A DNA stretch of 64,000 nt from Druceiella hillmani (GCA_039881145.1 JAYKKI010000061.1:9340501-9404500), one strand, 5' to 3'; counted from the stretch's first letter, positions 48,069 through 60,735 are shown. The notes: generated by a model not told the origin, from the letters alone. A program made the numbers and translations.

Positions 48069-51000
48069 TTTCACATATTTTTGGCGATGTTCCTGCATGA
48101 CTGGTAATTTTAGATTTGTCATAAAAATAATATTATACTACAAGTGGAGCCAGGGTCTAATAGTGTAGTAGCGCTAAAAGTGCATAGTAAGTACGCTAAT
48201 TAAAGTTGAACTAATTTTTAATAGACTTCAAAAAATCATTATTTTCCTGTCATGATTTTTCATTTGGAGATACCTTGAAGCGTGAAACAACTAGGATATT
48301 AAATTGCCAAGTAGGTAAGTATGTGTAGGTATACATAATACGAAATAACAAGGATATTAGTAGGCAGGTAGGCAGGTCATATATAGAGGTTTTACGATAG
48401 CTTGAAGTAACTAGGATCTTAATAAGCAGGTAGATACGTATATACAGGTACACACGAAATCATGAAAACCACTAGGTTATTATTAGCCTTGTATGTACGT
48501 GCAGGCATAAACAAAGGCATGAAACAATTATGGTATCGCATAAATAACATGTAACATAAATGGCATGAATAACTAGCATATTGGTAGATAAATAGGTATG
48601 AATATTATTATGCAGGTGGGTAGTATATACAAGTGTATATACAAGCCAGAAGCAATTAAAATATAAGTAGACAAATAGGTAATTGTGCACAGATACATAT
48701 AATAGTATATTAAGAGGCAGGGAACCAAGTTTTAAAAATATACAAAAATAAATGAAGCAACAGATATATTAGTAGGAATGTAAATAGATTAGTGAGTACG
48801 TACAGGTATATTCAAAGACATGAAACATCAGGATATCAATAAGTAGACATTTAAATACATACACGTTATATTATATACAATTATTATAGTACGTACACTA
48901 CTCATAACAGTATGCACGTATATAACTTGTTGTATATTCTTGCTGAAAGCACATTAAATAATTTTCAAAATTGCCCGTTCATGACAAATTGTTCGTTTGA
49001 AAAAAACAAATGTAGAAGGTATTTATGCGTCATTCTGGTTAAATTACAAATCATTATAGCATAATTAACGTTATTGAATATGCCAGAAAAATGAATGTTT
49101 AAATGAGCCTGCTAATTATTTTCGTCCAATGTTTTATGAACTACTTAGCATTACTGTGGCAATAATATAAATTAGAATTTAAGCCTTTGAAATGATTATA
49201 TTAGTTGAAGCAAAGATTGAATTGAGGATTCTATAAATTGAACGTAACGTATGTTTTGCACTAATGTATTGAAATAATAATATTTACAAAGTCAATGTAA
49301 AAATGTAGTATTTTTTGGAAGATGTCATATTTCTTGAAACGATGAAACTAGGTGTTTATTTGACCCGCAAAACAAATTTGTTTCAAGGAAACTAAATTCA
49401 AGCAAGTGACTTTAGTTAGAAAATATTAAAAGAACCATATATATAAATTTGAAAAAAAAAACCAACCCAAATTCAAGGCCAATCGAATTCAATCCAAATC
49501 CAGTGGTACTGAAAAGTATCTCGACATCAAACAAATTAAAATATAAAAATTCGCGATATTTCAGTAAAATTATCATTATCATGATAATCGCAAGACTTTG
49601 AACTAAGAAACATGTAGCTTATTTGAGTACTGTGTGTAAATCTTCAAATTTAAAACACCGAGCATTCAGTCTATTTACGCTTACAATGCTACAATAAATA
49701 CCAAATTTAAAACGTAAAATTGAACATTAATTGCATAAATACGTCTTTTAAGCGAGGTCGTTTTCCTGTAAAACATGAGAAAATTTTCATTCGATTACAG
49801 CGAAGTCGAAAGGAAGATTTTTGATTTTGACACTATGTATTTATGTTACCCTTCAAAAACTATCAAGACGACCTCAGTATGTTTAAAGGTAATCACTAAA
49901 GCGACATAGGAAAAAAAACCGACGTACAGCAAGGCGTGTAAACGAGAGAGATAAAAAGGAAGACGTAGATTAATTAATAAATCGGTAATAAGTTGTAAGT
50001 TTATATTGAATACAAAATACAAGCCGTACATTTATAATGCTTTATTTTATTACGATTATGAGCATATAATCAGCATAAATATTAATATTAGCAATATTAT
50101 AAGCAGGTACTATTAAATATTATTAGTTCGAATTTTGTATGCAATTTTTTAATAATATAAAAAAATATGATAAAAAAACATGGGGTCTTATATCCAAAAT
50201 TACTCTTAGTAATTTTCATACACGTCAATAAGTATGCTCATGAGGCATATGCCAGTATGGGTAAATGTAATTTTAGTCAAATTATGTTCTCTTATTATTA
50301 AATCGAGCAAATTTAATGGAAATAATACTGTAGTCAACTTCAATCCGTCTAACAGCGTCTATATTTATCATAAACATTTTATAAAAGTGACATTAAATGG
50401 AGGCTCACAACATAACGTTAAACAGGTGGTGCTGAGATAAAGCTCAAGAAAAAGTTTTGCTTTCATTAAGCAAGCTACGTACACTCATTTTTAAGTCTCA
50501 ATAAATTCAGAGATAAGAAGTAGGTATATGCTTCCAAGTAGTTAATTAACCTTTTCTTCAAAATTTAAGTACCGTATTCCTGGTTTAATCTGGTACTAAA
50601 TTATTGAAGTATGACGGGGCGCATACATAAGTATTCGCAACATTTTTTTTAAGACTGTGGCTCATATGATGTGAAATATTTTGTCTGTAAATTATAGACA
50701 GAAAATCACAAGTCATGGACAAAAAAATTTACATTCACAGTTCAAATTCGACTGGGCACGGAGATTGTTAGATTTGATTTGATTTTCCTCGTGAGATGTT
50801 GATCAATCTGTAGGTCAAGATCTTTTATAGTCGAAGTAAAAGGGATAACATAACCATTAGTGAAAAACTGTGGTATATTGGACTGGACTTTCCACGGAAG
50901 TTTCTGAGTACCAATATTGATAGGCTGCGACTTATTGACCGATCAGATGTAGGTCTACATTCAATATACCAATGCAGCAAGAAATATCATCGGCCCTGCA

Positions 51001-51845
51001 GTGAGGTATTTCAGTGATTACCAGCATATAAATAATAGTTGGAAGACATTTGAATTACAAGTATAACAAAGAAGTTATAGTTTATTTTTCTGCACTAAAC
51101 GTACAAAAAAAATGTTAAACAATAATATCTCAACTTCTCAAGTCTGAAGGAATTGATTTGCACCAAAACTGACGTTTGCATAAAGGTTTAAACCATCAAT
51201 CGATTATGATAGATATACCTCGATTATGCAATAATTATATACCAATTTTTCGTTCATATACATAAAAATGCATAAATAAACATAAAAATGTTGATCAATA
51301 CATTTCATCCAGGCAGAATAAAAATATGTCTAATACAGTAAACATATCTCAACATATAATAATTCTAGTTTCACATTCTCTTATTGCACGATGTGTATTG
51401 GCACATTCAAGTAGAGACACGATACGCGCAGCTTGTTGCTAACTATTTTAATCAGTCGACCCACGTGTGAACAGCCTTACACATAAGTACAATGAGTAGA
51501 ACTAGCACAGTAGACTTGGATGTTATAAATAATATAGGGTAAATAGTATTTCGTATGGACTTTGTTACTATATATATTAAAGGGTACATACTATTTTTAT
51601 CAAATTATTTACAAATTGATAATAATTTTATTTTTCACCATGTAAATATATCTTTCACAGACGTAAAAATATAGTGTATATCTCAAAAAATTAAACATTA
51701 TACACTGACACAGTATAGCTTAGTTGTATATATGCTAATATGTGGAAGTATGTTAGCGGTGAATGCACAACCTGGGAAGCTTTACTAAAATCATATTTTG
51801 TGGCAATTATTCTATAAAATCTATCTTTATGGAGTGAATATACAC

Positions 51846-51904
<59 letters not shown>

Positions 51905-54900
51905 CATGTATATATATTTATATATATACATTTTTTTTTCTTTTTTCTTTTTTTTTATTACCTTTTCTAAATCTAAATTAATTTATATAATATACCTTAT
52001 CTGTAATTTTATGTACATATCGGGTCACCGGTAAATATGTATTGAAATATGAAAATTAGCATATAAGTAAAAGAAACAGTAAATTTTTGACAATTTTTTC
52101 ATAATGTCTTCATGGTACTATTAGATCATTTGTATCTGGAATTCGAAAGTCGCAAGAACACATAAAAATTTACTAAATGTTGGTACTCCTTCTTTAATTT
52201 TAAAAGTATTTGTCGATATAATTATTCACAGCTATAAAGAATACTAACATAAAAAGTACACAGGAAGTGTAGTAGAAACATGAAGTTAGACGTAGTAGGA
52301 AATAAACCACGTTATATATATTAGAGATTATTAGAGGTGCTTAAGTTAACCTTAAGCTTAGAATATTGGAGGCGCTCAAATGTATAGAACCCTCATTGTG
52401 CGAGTTCTACCGTTTTTTAACAAATCTTTTCCTATTCAGATTTTTGTGAAACATTGTCAGACAATCTTCCTATGACGGGTTGCCGTATGACAAAATATAT
52501 GGGAGCAAACTTGTGAGGACGACACCGTCGAATGTATCAAATTACCGTCAGTGCTCGGATATTTTCGTGCATCTACGGTTGTTTCCGGCTCTTTCTCGTC
52601 TCTATGCGTTGTTAACATTTTTAACACTATGAAAAATACGTTACGAGTGACATCACTCGTACGATTTTATTATTTTGAATTTATTGTTTCTTAATTCGAG
52701 TTCGTTATTTTAATTCTCACGATTTCGTTATTTTATTCATTTTTTTGTAATGTTACCTTTCAAAGTATACTTTTTTTATACAACGTGTACAAAACGCAAT
52801 AAGTTTAATTTCTACCATGAAACACGCCTGTTTGTAGCCAGCTTTCAGTCAAAGTCTCCGCTCGCGTTTACTACTTAGATATTAGTTAGCAGTGAGATAT
52901 GCAACCAAAGATATATCTTACATATATATGTAAACCCACTTTTTTTTAGTTTATATCTCAACTATTTGAATATGTATCAATATATCTCGTTCTAAAGTTG
53001 TAACATTTTTCTAGACTATGTTAAATATGTGTTATATTTCACACATTCTATATTAGTGTTACATGCTATACAGTGTTATATTTATCATAGCGATTACTCC
53101 ATCTAAATTTTCTTTGTATATTTTAAGTTATGTTAATACAAAAACAAACAAACATCTAACAGTCTGATATATATTCAGTTGTCAAAAAAAGCACATGTTT
53201 TATATTATTTTTTATGCTCTAAATAATATAATGGTTAAATACTAATTTTCTTGCTCTAAATTATTTTCCTCTTTTTACAAGCCATACATATAATCATCCA
53301 CAAAAATTTACAGATATAATCATCCACAAAAATTTACAGATATAATCATCCACAAAAATTGACAAATATAATCATCCACAAAAATTGACAAATATAATCA
53401 TCCACAAAAATTGACAAATATAATCATCCACAAAAATTGACAAATATAATCATCCACAAAAATTGACAAATATAATCATCCACAAAAATTGACAAATATA
53501 ATCATACGCAAAAATTTGATAAATTGTTTTATCCTTCTATACTCAAACTAGTCAGACAAAATTATTTTTTAAATATTTTTACGTACAGCTTTTCTTATTT
53601 TTGCTTTTACACTATATTAATCAGTGCAGACAATTAGTCAATCATTATTGTCATATTTATTATACGTAAAAAATAAAATAAAGTTTAAAAACATTTTTAC
53701 AGGATCTCCAGAGCTACCTGGACGCGAGTAAAAATGGCGTCGTATACATGAGCTTAGGTTCCAACATCAAATCAAATAGGCTACCGGAAGACAGACGTCA
53801 AGTGTTCTTGGAGACTTTCCGCGAGTTGCCCTATGACGTCCTGTGGAAATGGGAGGACGATAACCTTCCCGGTAGACCGGATAATGTGCGCATCGCCAGG
53901 TGGTTGCCACAGAATGACGTATTACGTAAGTGCCGTTAGCCAAAATATTACGTAATTAATAACAAGCTACGTGCTATAAAACGAGCTAATTAAATGATGT
54001 TTACTATTGGTTAGTACTCTGGAGCTGTAATATTTCCTTAAAATGAATTTTTTGCTCATATTCATGAATGAATCTTAATATAATTAATATGTACGTATAA
54101 TAAAATGGTAAAAGTAAAAAAGCTTTCACATTAGAGAAAATTGATTATTGAGAAGAAATTGTGTTCAGAAATCTCCGTCTTTATTTCGGTTTGATATTGT
54201 GCACATTAGGCAAAGACCACAAAATAGATTTTAATATAATTTCCAATATTATACAGTAAAGTGTGCGAAGAGTAACTGAGGTACGCATTTAGCCTGTTGT
54301 TATAAGGATACGATGGAAAACTAAATATTTATGTATATATTTAATATTTCCACTTTTTATGGAGTTCATTAAAAAGGAAAGGATATATTTTTCATGTAAA
54401 CATTTAGTAAATTAATATAAATATTTTGTACCTTTTAAGATAAAATCTATCTATATACACACGAACTTCATTGTAATTTATCCACAAAAGTCAAGTGGTG
54501 AGAATGTATAAACAATTCACCTATTCCATACTTTTATTTTCAGGCTCAATTTTATTTGATATTTTTTTCGAATTTTGTTCATCACCATTTACTATCGTTT
54601 GAAAATTTGACAATTAATTTTAATACAAAGACCTAAATCCACAGGCCATCCAAACGTGAAGTTATTTATAACTCAAAGCGGTTTACAATCAACGGAGGAG
54701 GGGATAAAATATAAAGTGCCAATGATTGGAATACCATTCGTGTTGGACCAGTTTTTCAATTCCAAGCGGCTGGAATACTTCGAAATTGGTATCCAGCTCG
54801 ATATCATGACGATGACAGAAGAACAATTGAAGATAGCAATCATACAAGTGATGGAAAACAAAATGTAATATATATTAATGTAACATTGTAATGACGCAAT

Positions 54901-57900
54901 CACCCGAATTATTTTTCTATCCGAATCGGAACATATTATAGTAGTTATATAATTTTGTAAGTTTAATGCGATGACATATATTATATCAACAAAATTGTAC
55001 GTATCGAATATTTCTACCCAAAACCTAAAGTATATTTCCACAAACTATCATCCTTTTTAGTATTAATATAGTTTAATGTTTTACACAACTGTTAGGGAAC
55101 AACTAAAATTGAAATTGTTTAGTTAAGGAAATATTTAATAGATGGATCTGCTCTCAAATTTTATTGCGAAATGTACATGCGGTACGATAGAAAAATATTA
55201 ATATTTCATTTATTTTTAATTATTAAGTTTTCCAAAGAAATAAACAAGTTTTTAAAAGTAGAAGTATAATTTAAAAATTACTGAATCAGTCTCTTACTTA
55301 AAATTGAAAGACGCGAGGAAATCTAAAAAGAAAAGAAAATAAAATGAGTTTGAGAAATAATCTTTTTTTCACAATTAAATGAAACTACGTGATGTAGTAT
55401 TATTTCTACTTTCTTTTATATACTACATACTACACTTTCTTTTATATACTACATACTACATACGTAATACTACATCACGTAGTTTCATTTAATTGTGAAT
55501 AAGGAATTTCTACAAAATGAACGCCAAATATATTCAATATTTTTTTTTGACCACATCTATAAAAACGTTCACTTTTTAATATTTTTGGTTTGATACGAAG
55601 GATAAGCACTTTAAAATATATTCCAGCAGCGCACTTCATCTTCTTAATAATATATTAGTGTGAATCTGAAAAGCTATCATCCTTCCAGTCTTCCGCTTTT
55701 CCAATTTTGTTGCTAAACTATTAAACGTTAATGCTAAATAGTGATTGGACTTGCCTACATTTGAGAATTTTCTTATGTTACTTTAAAGATATTTCATTAT
55801 GGTATTTTTTGACATATATCGTTCTCTTTACAAACTACTATTTGGCTATAAAACTTTCATTCCAAATTTTATTTATGATTCTACTCCAGGCGTAAGTAAC
55901 GCCTGGAGTAGAATCATAAATAAAATTTGACATCCCGATTACGTCATAATATTTTCTATTTTCTAGAGATGAATGGATGCTATTGAAAATATTTAATTAT
56001 CCAAAAAAATCTCCAAAAAACAACTGTCATCCACTTCTCAATCTGTAAAATGTCAAGTCGGAGACATTGCATTTCTCAGAAACCATTTAGGATTTAGAAA
56101 AAAACCCTTTCTTTTATCTAGATAGGATCTTACAAAGTTGTGGAAATAAACGGGTGCAACATTCTACGTACAAACAACGATCACGTCACTTACCATTAAG
56201 ACCAATTAAAGTTAGCAAGAAGAAATTAACTAATTTCTAAAATTATAACATCCATGCCAAAATAATGAGAAACATAGTTCTATTATAAAGGAATAGAAAT
56301 ATAGTAACAACTGGAGAATAGATAGTTATCATTGCTCAGATATTAAAAATTTCCTTTATAGTCAAAAATTCAAATATACATAAATGACCAAAGGATTGAG
56401 ATCTAAATAGGTGAACCCCATTCCCTATTAAATTCTGTCCATAAATTAAAAAAAGTGTTTGTTCGTTATTGAGTTTTCACTTTGCGATTTTTTTGTTTTT
56501 GTGCGTTTTATGTGCGTTTTATGTGTTTTTTATATGTAAAAAAAGAAAACTCAAGAGGCAAAAAGTAATTTTGTCTTTTATTTGTGTAACGATCTACATT
56601 TTGCCAACCTTCAAAATACTATGTCAACGGGAAGTACCTTAAGACCTTGATGAGCGAGTTGGTCAACCAGAACAAAAAACGTATTTATTATTCGTGAGCT
56701 GATCAGCATAACAAAGAAAGTTCGTTCAGGATTTTATGCATAAAATCAAACTGAGTATATTTCAAGCATGTTTCTGCAAAAAATACTTTTTTGGTCGTTT
56801 TCATTTCGTTTTTCAGAAACGGTTGATAAACTTCATAACATTTCTTAACATTTTTTACTAAGCCGAATGTGTAATTTATTTTAAAGATAAATGCCCCCTA
56901 TGTGATTATAGGTACGTTATTTTTTCCATGCTGTGTACTAAATATACGGCATATTGCCTTGTGCTTATATACAGACAAAATATATATTTAAATAAGTACT
57001 GATTCCGGATTTAACGTGATCATGTACGATTTATAGAAGACTTAAATAGTTGCTTATTTAAATGAACACGCAGAACAACAAATCGAAGCTAAAGCCGACA
57101 TAAAATTCGCCACGACCCTCAGCAGCGATGTGATTCGATCGCGGTAATTTATTTCATAATTTATTAAACTATCCCATTGTTCTCTCGAATTATGATATCA
57201 AAGCACTACGACTTAGTTGGAAATTGTTACAAGTACATATGAAACTTTGAAAGTTTTGTATGTTAAATACTGAAAACTGAACTAACATAAAGTGTATAAT
57301 TTGTATTTCGTGAATATTATTCACTAGTCTTCGATACAGTCAAGCTTGGACATCTCTTATAATGGTGGTGTAAAAGATTAAATTCATTTTCCTTTAGGCG
57401 TCTTTTCCACAGCCTTTTGGAAAGCAGTCACGGACGTCCGTGCTCACAAAAGTGATACCTAAACGTTTGTTTTAATTTTATTTATAACCAAAGAAAATCT
57501 GAGAATGCAAGTTTTGCAGTAGATCCTCTTTAATTTTGATAATTCTATGGTGAAAAGTTTTCAAAAATCCTTTCTCTGCCTTGCCATTATGCTTTACAAT
57601 AATATTCATTCCCTAAACCGTTTTCGTGGTGGATGATAATTATAGCGTGTGAAACAAAAGCTAAATAAATTGCCAAATAATCATCAGAAGTAGTCGTCCC
57701 ATTATTTCCTTAATAAGTTGTAACATAATAATTCAAAGACAAGCTTCTGTCATTTTTTCCCAGCCATACTTTCTTTAGTCGGAAATTGTTCAATCGGAAT
57801 TGTCTCATTATTTCAGGTTCATAATAGTTTATCCCGCTTATATTATATGTTTTAATGTCAAATAATTTTACTATTCTCTATTGAGTCTTTGATATTAAGC

Positions 57901-58467
57901 CCTAACGAAAGTGGCAAGGCAAATTAAGAAATAAAAGACGATCCTTTAATTTAAAAAGAATATTGTAACCGAAAAGTTTTATTTTGAAAATTCTATAACA
58001 GTTTTCAAAACTTGTAGGCCATGTAGTCAATTTTAAAGATTTTTGTGTTACGTAGTATATATTTATCATGATTCACGTGTATTTTCTACACGTATCATAT
58101 GGTCAAGCGTTAAGAATTTAACAAAAGAATATTTTATATCATGCTTATTAAAACTATTTACAGGTATGCAGATAACATTGCCAAACTTTCGCAAGTGACA
58201 CACGACCAGCCCATGGAGCCGATGGAGCGAGCACTCTGGTGGATCGAATACGTTCTGCGGAACAAGGGGGCTTTGCACCTACGCAGTCCGTTACTGGACG
58301 TCTCCATATGCGAGTATTATATGCTCGATGTACTCTCGTTTATATTTGCGGGATTTTTGGCGTCAATAACTATTATCTACAACATCGTAAAGTTCACTTT
58401 GACAAAATTGCGTTTTTCTTTGATTAACGATAAAAAGAGAAAAATTAGACAAATTTCTTTATTTTAA
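46023..58467 (+). CDS. UGT-B: UDP-glycosyltransferase, complete four-exon gene
   Basis: Joined exons 46023-46871, 53703-53925, 54645-54864 and 58164-58467 give one open frame of 531 aa. Exons 1-3 match UGT-A in length (849, 223 and 220 bp) and phase. It has the signal peptide (1-22), His36 in PTPSHSHQ, the UGT signature from WLPQND to the Asp-Gln pair after IPFVL, the DQPMEPMERALWW block and a membrane helix at about 485-506. The role is as for UGT-A: sugar transfer from UDP-sugar to small lipophilic acceptors in the ER. The N-terminal half differs more from UGT-A than the donor half, the usual pattern when acceptor choice changes. Its C-terminus runs seven residues past the basic tail (IRQISLF), unlike UGT-A. 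Introns are 6.8, 0.7 and 3.3 kb. Confidence 0.93.
48014..48066. repeat. TA microsatellite
   Basis: A (TA)n run with one TACA step, in UGT-B intron 1. Confidence 0.93.
48260..48880 (+). repeat. Degenerate ~60-bp satellite, array 3 (longest)
   Basis: About nine recognisable units start near 48287, 48342, 48403, 48463, 48520, 48566, 48649, 48752 and 48818. The core reads roughly gaagcaactaggatatta, gtaggcaggtaggta and a tacaggtatatacaaaggcat-like end. Units are strongly diverged. Small - strand open frames here are by-products. Confidence 0.75.
50386..50571 (+). other. Intronic block conserved with UGT-A intron 1
   Basis: Partner of 4648-4826. It ends with aagtagttaattaacc and lies about 3.1 kb before exon 2, against about 1.7 kb in UGT-A. 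Confidence 0.55.
51849..51929. repeat. TA microsatellite
   Basis: A (TA)n run with several interruptions, followed by a T-rich stretch. Confidence 0.93.
53290..53524 (+). repeat. 26-bp minisatellite, nine copies, before UGT-B exon 2
   Basis: Nine 26-bp units begin ataatcatccacaaaaattg at 53290 and every 26 bp to about 53498. The first two units share a ttacag ending and the rest ttgacaa-type endings. The array ends about 180 bp before the exon 2 acceptor, and UGT-A has none at this place. Confidence 0.97.
53703..53925 (+). CDS. UGT-B exon 2
   Basis: Acceptor tttacag, donor gtaagt, 223 bp, from residue 284 to the first base of codon 358. Contains VVYMSLGSN and WLPQND. Confidence 0.93.
54645..54864 (+). 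CDS. UGT-B exon 3
   Basis: Acceptor ccacag, 220 bp, donor gtaata. The split codon C|GC gives Arg before HPN. Carries [19 protein letters not shown] and the Asp-Gln donor pair. Confidence 0.92.
55368..55545 (+). mobile_element. Palindromic MITE-like element with tail, copy C (best preserved)
   Basis: Perfect 35-bp terminal inverted repeats lie at 55368-55402 (ttcacaattaaatgaaacta...) and 55465-55499. The interior carries a duplicated tactttcttttatatactac segment. The tail ggaatttctacaaaatgaac...ttcaatatt follows the right arm, as in the other copies. Confidence 0.88.
55863..55929. repeat. Perfect 31-bp palindrome with 5-bp spacer
   Basis: Arms 55863-55893 and 55899-55929 are exact inverse complements around aagta; the inner part reads ctactccaggcgt / acgcctggagtag. 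There is no oligo-dT run after it and no second copy in the window. It could form a long hairpin in DNA or RNA. Confidence 0.95.
58164..58467 (+). CDS. UGT-B exon 4
   Basis: The acceptor tttacag is followed by G, making codon 431 ATG. It codes for residues 432-531 with the conserved DQPM...WW block, HLRSPLLDV, the membrane helix and the tail KKRKIRQISLF. The stop used by UGT-A is replaced by reading on for seven more codons. Confidence 0.93.
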
Positions 58468-59870
58468 TAAGCAACAGTTATTATGTTAATTTAGAAAGAA
58501 CTCTATGTATATATTATGCCATCTTTATTTAATACTATTTTTAAGTATTTAAGTTATAAGCAATTATGAAATGAATATATATCCATTGACCGTCTCACTA
58601 GCACACGGCGAGTTTTCTGAAAACGTAATAATATTTTATGTGTATATCACGAGGGTTGTAAGCTACCCCTAGTAGCTAGTAGTGGAGGAAAATATTTGTT
58701 TCGCAATTGATCGTCCTATATGTAAATGGGCGAATAAGAGAAGAACTGATACAAGAATAATTTTTGAATTTGGAATTATTTGTGTTTTACAAAAAGTATC
58801 ACATTCACTATCAATCTTTAAAGTAGCTTTGGCTTCGCCTGATACGCATGTTATATTAAAACATTTACTTTGCAAATGTTGAAAACGATGACAGAGCTGG
58901 CAATTAATCAACCTAGTTTTATTTTGTATCCTTGTTTTAAAACTGTGTGAAGTGTTATCGAAATTTGTGTATTCAAATAACAGAAAAGGAAAAATTAGGA
59001 GTGTAATTTAAAAATAAGGTTATTGCGAAAATTTTGAATCTTAGGATAGAAATCCGCTAAATATCTTGTTGAAAGAAAGAAATCTACGCACCGCAGTAAA
59101 TTGCTGTTCGTTGACTTATTATTGTGATATGATATTTTATATTATCGTTTATGCTGTTATTCCCAGCGGGGTGAACTTGTAATTATTAAAAAATATTTAA
59201 ATATTTGTATTCTATGAAAGGCAGTCTTTATTTTTTTGTCACAAAAGTTAGTTTAGGCGTAAAGGTGTTACAAATCAATAAAGGTTTTCAACAACCATTC
59301 AAAAACAAACTGTTACGTTCCATTTATTTTTCGTAATATCCTTGTTATGTCCTTGTGTACATTCTTTGAAAAAAGACAATTTTTTACTTTATTTAACAAT
59401 AAATGTTTTCCAGTATACAATAATTTATAATTTTAAATTTGAAACTATACTAACGATTTTATGTTCACGTCTCATTATCTGGAATTAATCAATGCTTAAA
59501 AATTCACTTTGCTTTCGTTAGTGGATACGGACATGACTTGGTTACCTCCTATTAAATTTAATAGATAATTGCGACAAACTAATATTATTAGTTGAAAAAT
59601 GGGCATAACGCTACTAAAGTTACATAAAGTTATTAAAATGTAAATAGTGCATAACTATTGTTTAAATAACACTTAAAAACAAAAATATAAGTATAAGGTA
59701 ATGACATTATGAACGAAAGGGTGATAGAAAAGTGGGTCTTTTAAAATTATAACAAAGTGTGAAGTCAATAACTAGTTCGTTTACCTTAAACCTAAAACAT
59801 AAACTTTTACTTCAAAAATCTTTTACGCTCAAACTGTAAAAAATATAAATTAATCCAAGTAGTGTCGCTA
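58468..59870. other. 3' flank of UGT-B
   Basis: The 3' UTR should lie here. I see no canonical AATAAA close to the stop. The segment near 58850-58930 resembles the UGT-A 3' flank. The rest is AT-rich DNA without a recognisable gene; overlapping open frames at 58669-58911 are on opposite strands and look random. Confidence 0.5.
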
Positions 59871-60106
59871 CTGGACTACTGATCCTAACTAACGTGCTCG
59901 TGGGGAAACAGTTTTGTCAATAGAACGAAATATACAACATTTTCAGAAAGAAGGAATAGAAGAGCCATACATTCATGTCACCATAATTATTGTTCAGCTT
60001 AATGGAGCTGACATAAGCATTGGTGCTGTCTATTGCCCACTACGTCGCAATATCTAGAAAAGTCAGTATGTCAACATATTTAGAAAACTTGGTCCAGGAT
60101 TATGAC

Positions 60107-60161
60107 GAGTAGTCAGTCGTGATCCCCAAATATACTGTTTGGGGATCACGACTGACTACTC
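60107..60161. repeat. Perfect 24-bp palindrome inside the Jockey remnant
   Basis: Arms 60107-60130 and 60138-60161 are exact inverse complements around a 7-bp spacer. The right arm is the genuine coding text (WGSRLTT); the left arm is its inverted copy and sits where the GDYNAKH-type endonuclease motif should be. Confidence 0.95.
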
Positions 60162-60735
60162 CGGGTAAAGGGAATGAAATGTTAGCTGCAATTAATGAAG
60201 CAAAATGCGAATTCCAATCGTCACGTACTCCAACATATTGACCTAAAGATAGCAATCAAATTCCTGATCTGATAGATTTATTTGTGTCATGTGAAATTGC
60301 ATCCAATTAGATTGCAATAGAAAGCGTGGATGATCTAAATTCCGATAATACTCCTGTCTCATTGAAGCTGAGTGCAACAATAATTACGAAAAAGAAAACA
60401 GGATCTAACCAATAAGTACACTGACTCATAACTATTCCGAAATTACGTTGACAACCTGATCGATTTAAAAGTATGATTCAACACTATTGATGACCTGGAG
60501 CAACAGAAATTTATTGAATACTTACGCCTGACAGCCAGTAAGGTTACTTCCATCCTAAGAGATAAATAAGAAGAAGAAATAATTTATCCTGCCGATATTA
60601 GATTCACTCATTAGATTCAAACGACCCCTTGTTCAAGTGCCACCTAACAAGAATGAGTGAATAAGAAGAAATAAAGATATAGCTGAAGTCTTTGTTCAAC
60701 GTATAGCACCAGTATTCCAGCCCCATGATATGGTG

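Larger units (their letters stand above)
46872..53702 (+). other. UGT-B intron 1
   Basis: The 6.8-kb intron holds a 50-bp direct repeat around tatctgagattagtgac (about 47387-47465), two TA tracts, the long degenerate satellite array, the conserved blocks at 50386-50571 and about 52458-52810, and a 26-bp minisatellite near its end. No exon-like frame is present. Confidence 0.7.
54865..58163 (+). other. UGT-B intron 3
   Basis: Holds MITE copy C (55368-55545), a perfect 31-bp palindrome (55863-55929), and blocks near 57400-57545 and 57770-57850 that resemble UGT-A intron 3. It lacks the LINE seen in UGT-A. No exon-like frame is present. Confidence 0.65.

Noticed and set aside
53290..53524. CRISPR-like array of regular repeats
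   Set aside because: The units are contiguous without spacers and the DNA is eukaryotic; they are minisatellites. The same holds for 13992, 16179, 31641 and 33774.
58669..58911. Overlapping open frames on both strands after UGT-B
   Set aside because: They are mutual shadows with no family likeness; the region is 3' flank homologous in part to that of UGT-A.
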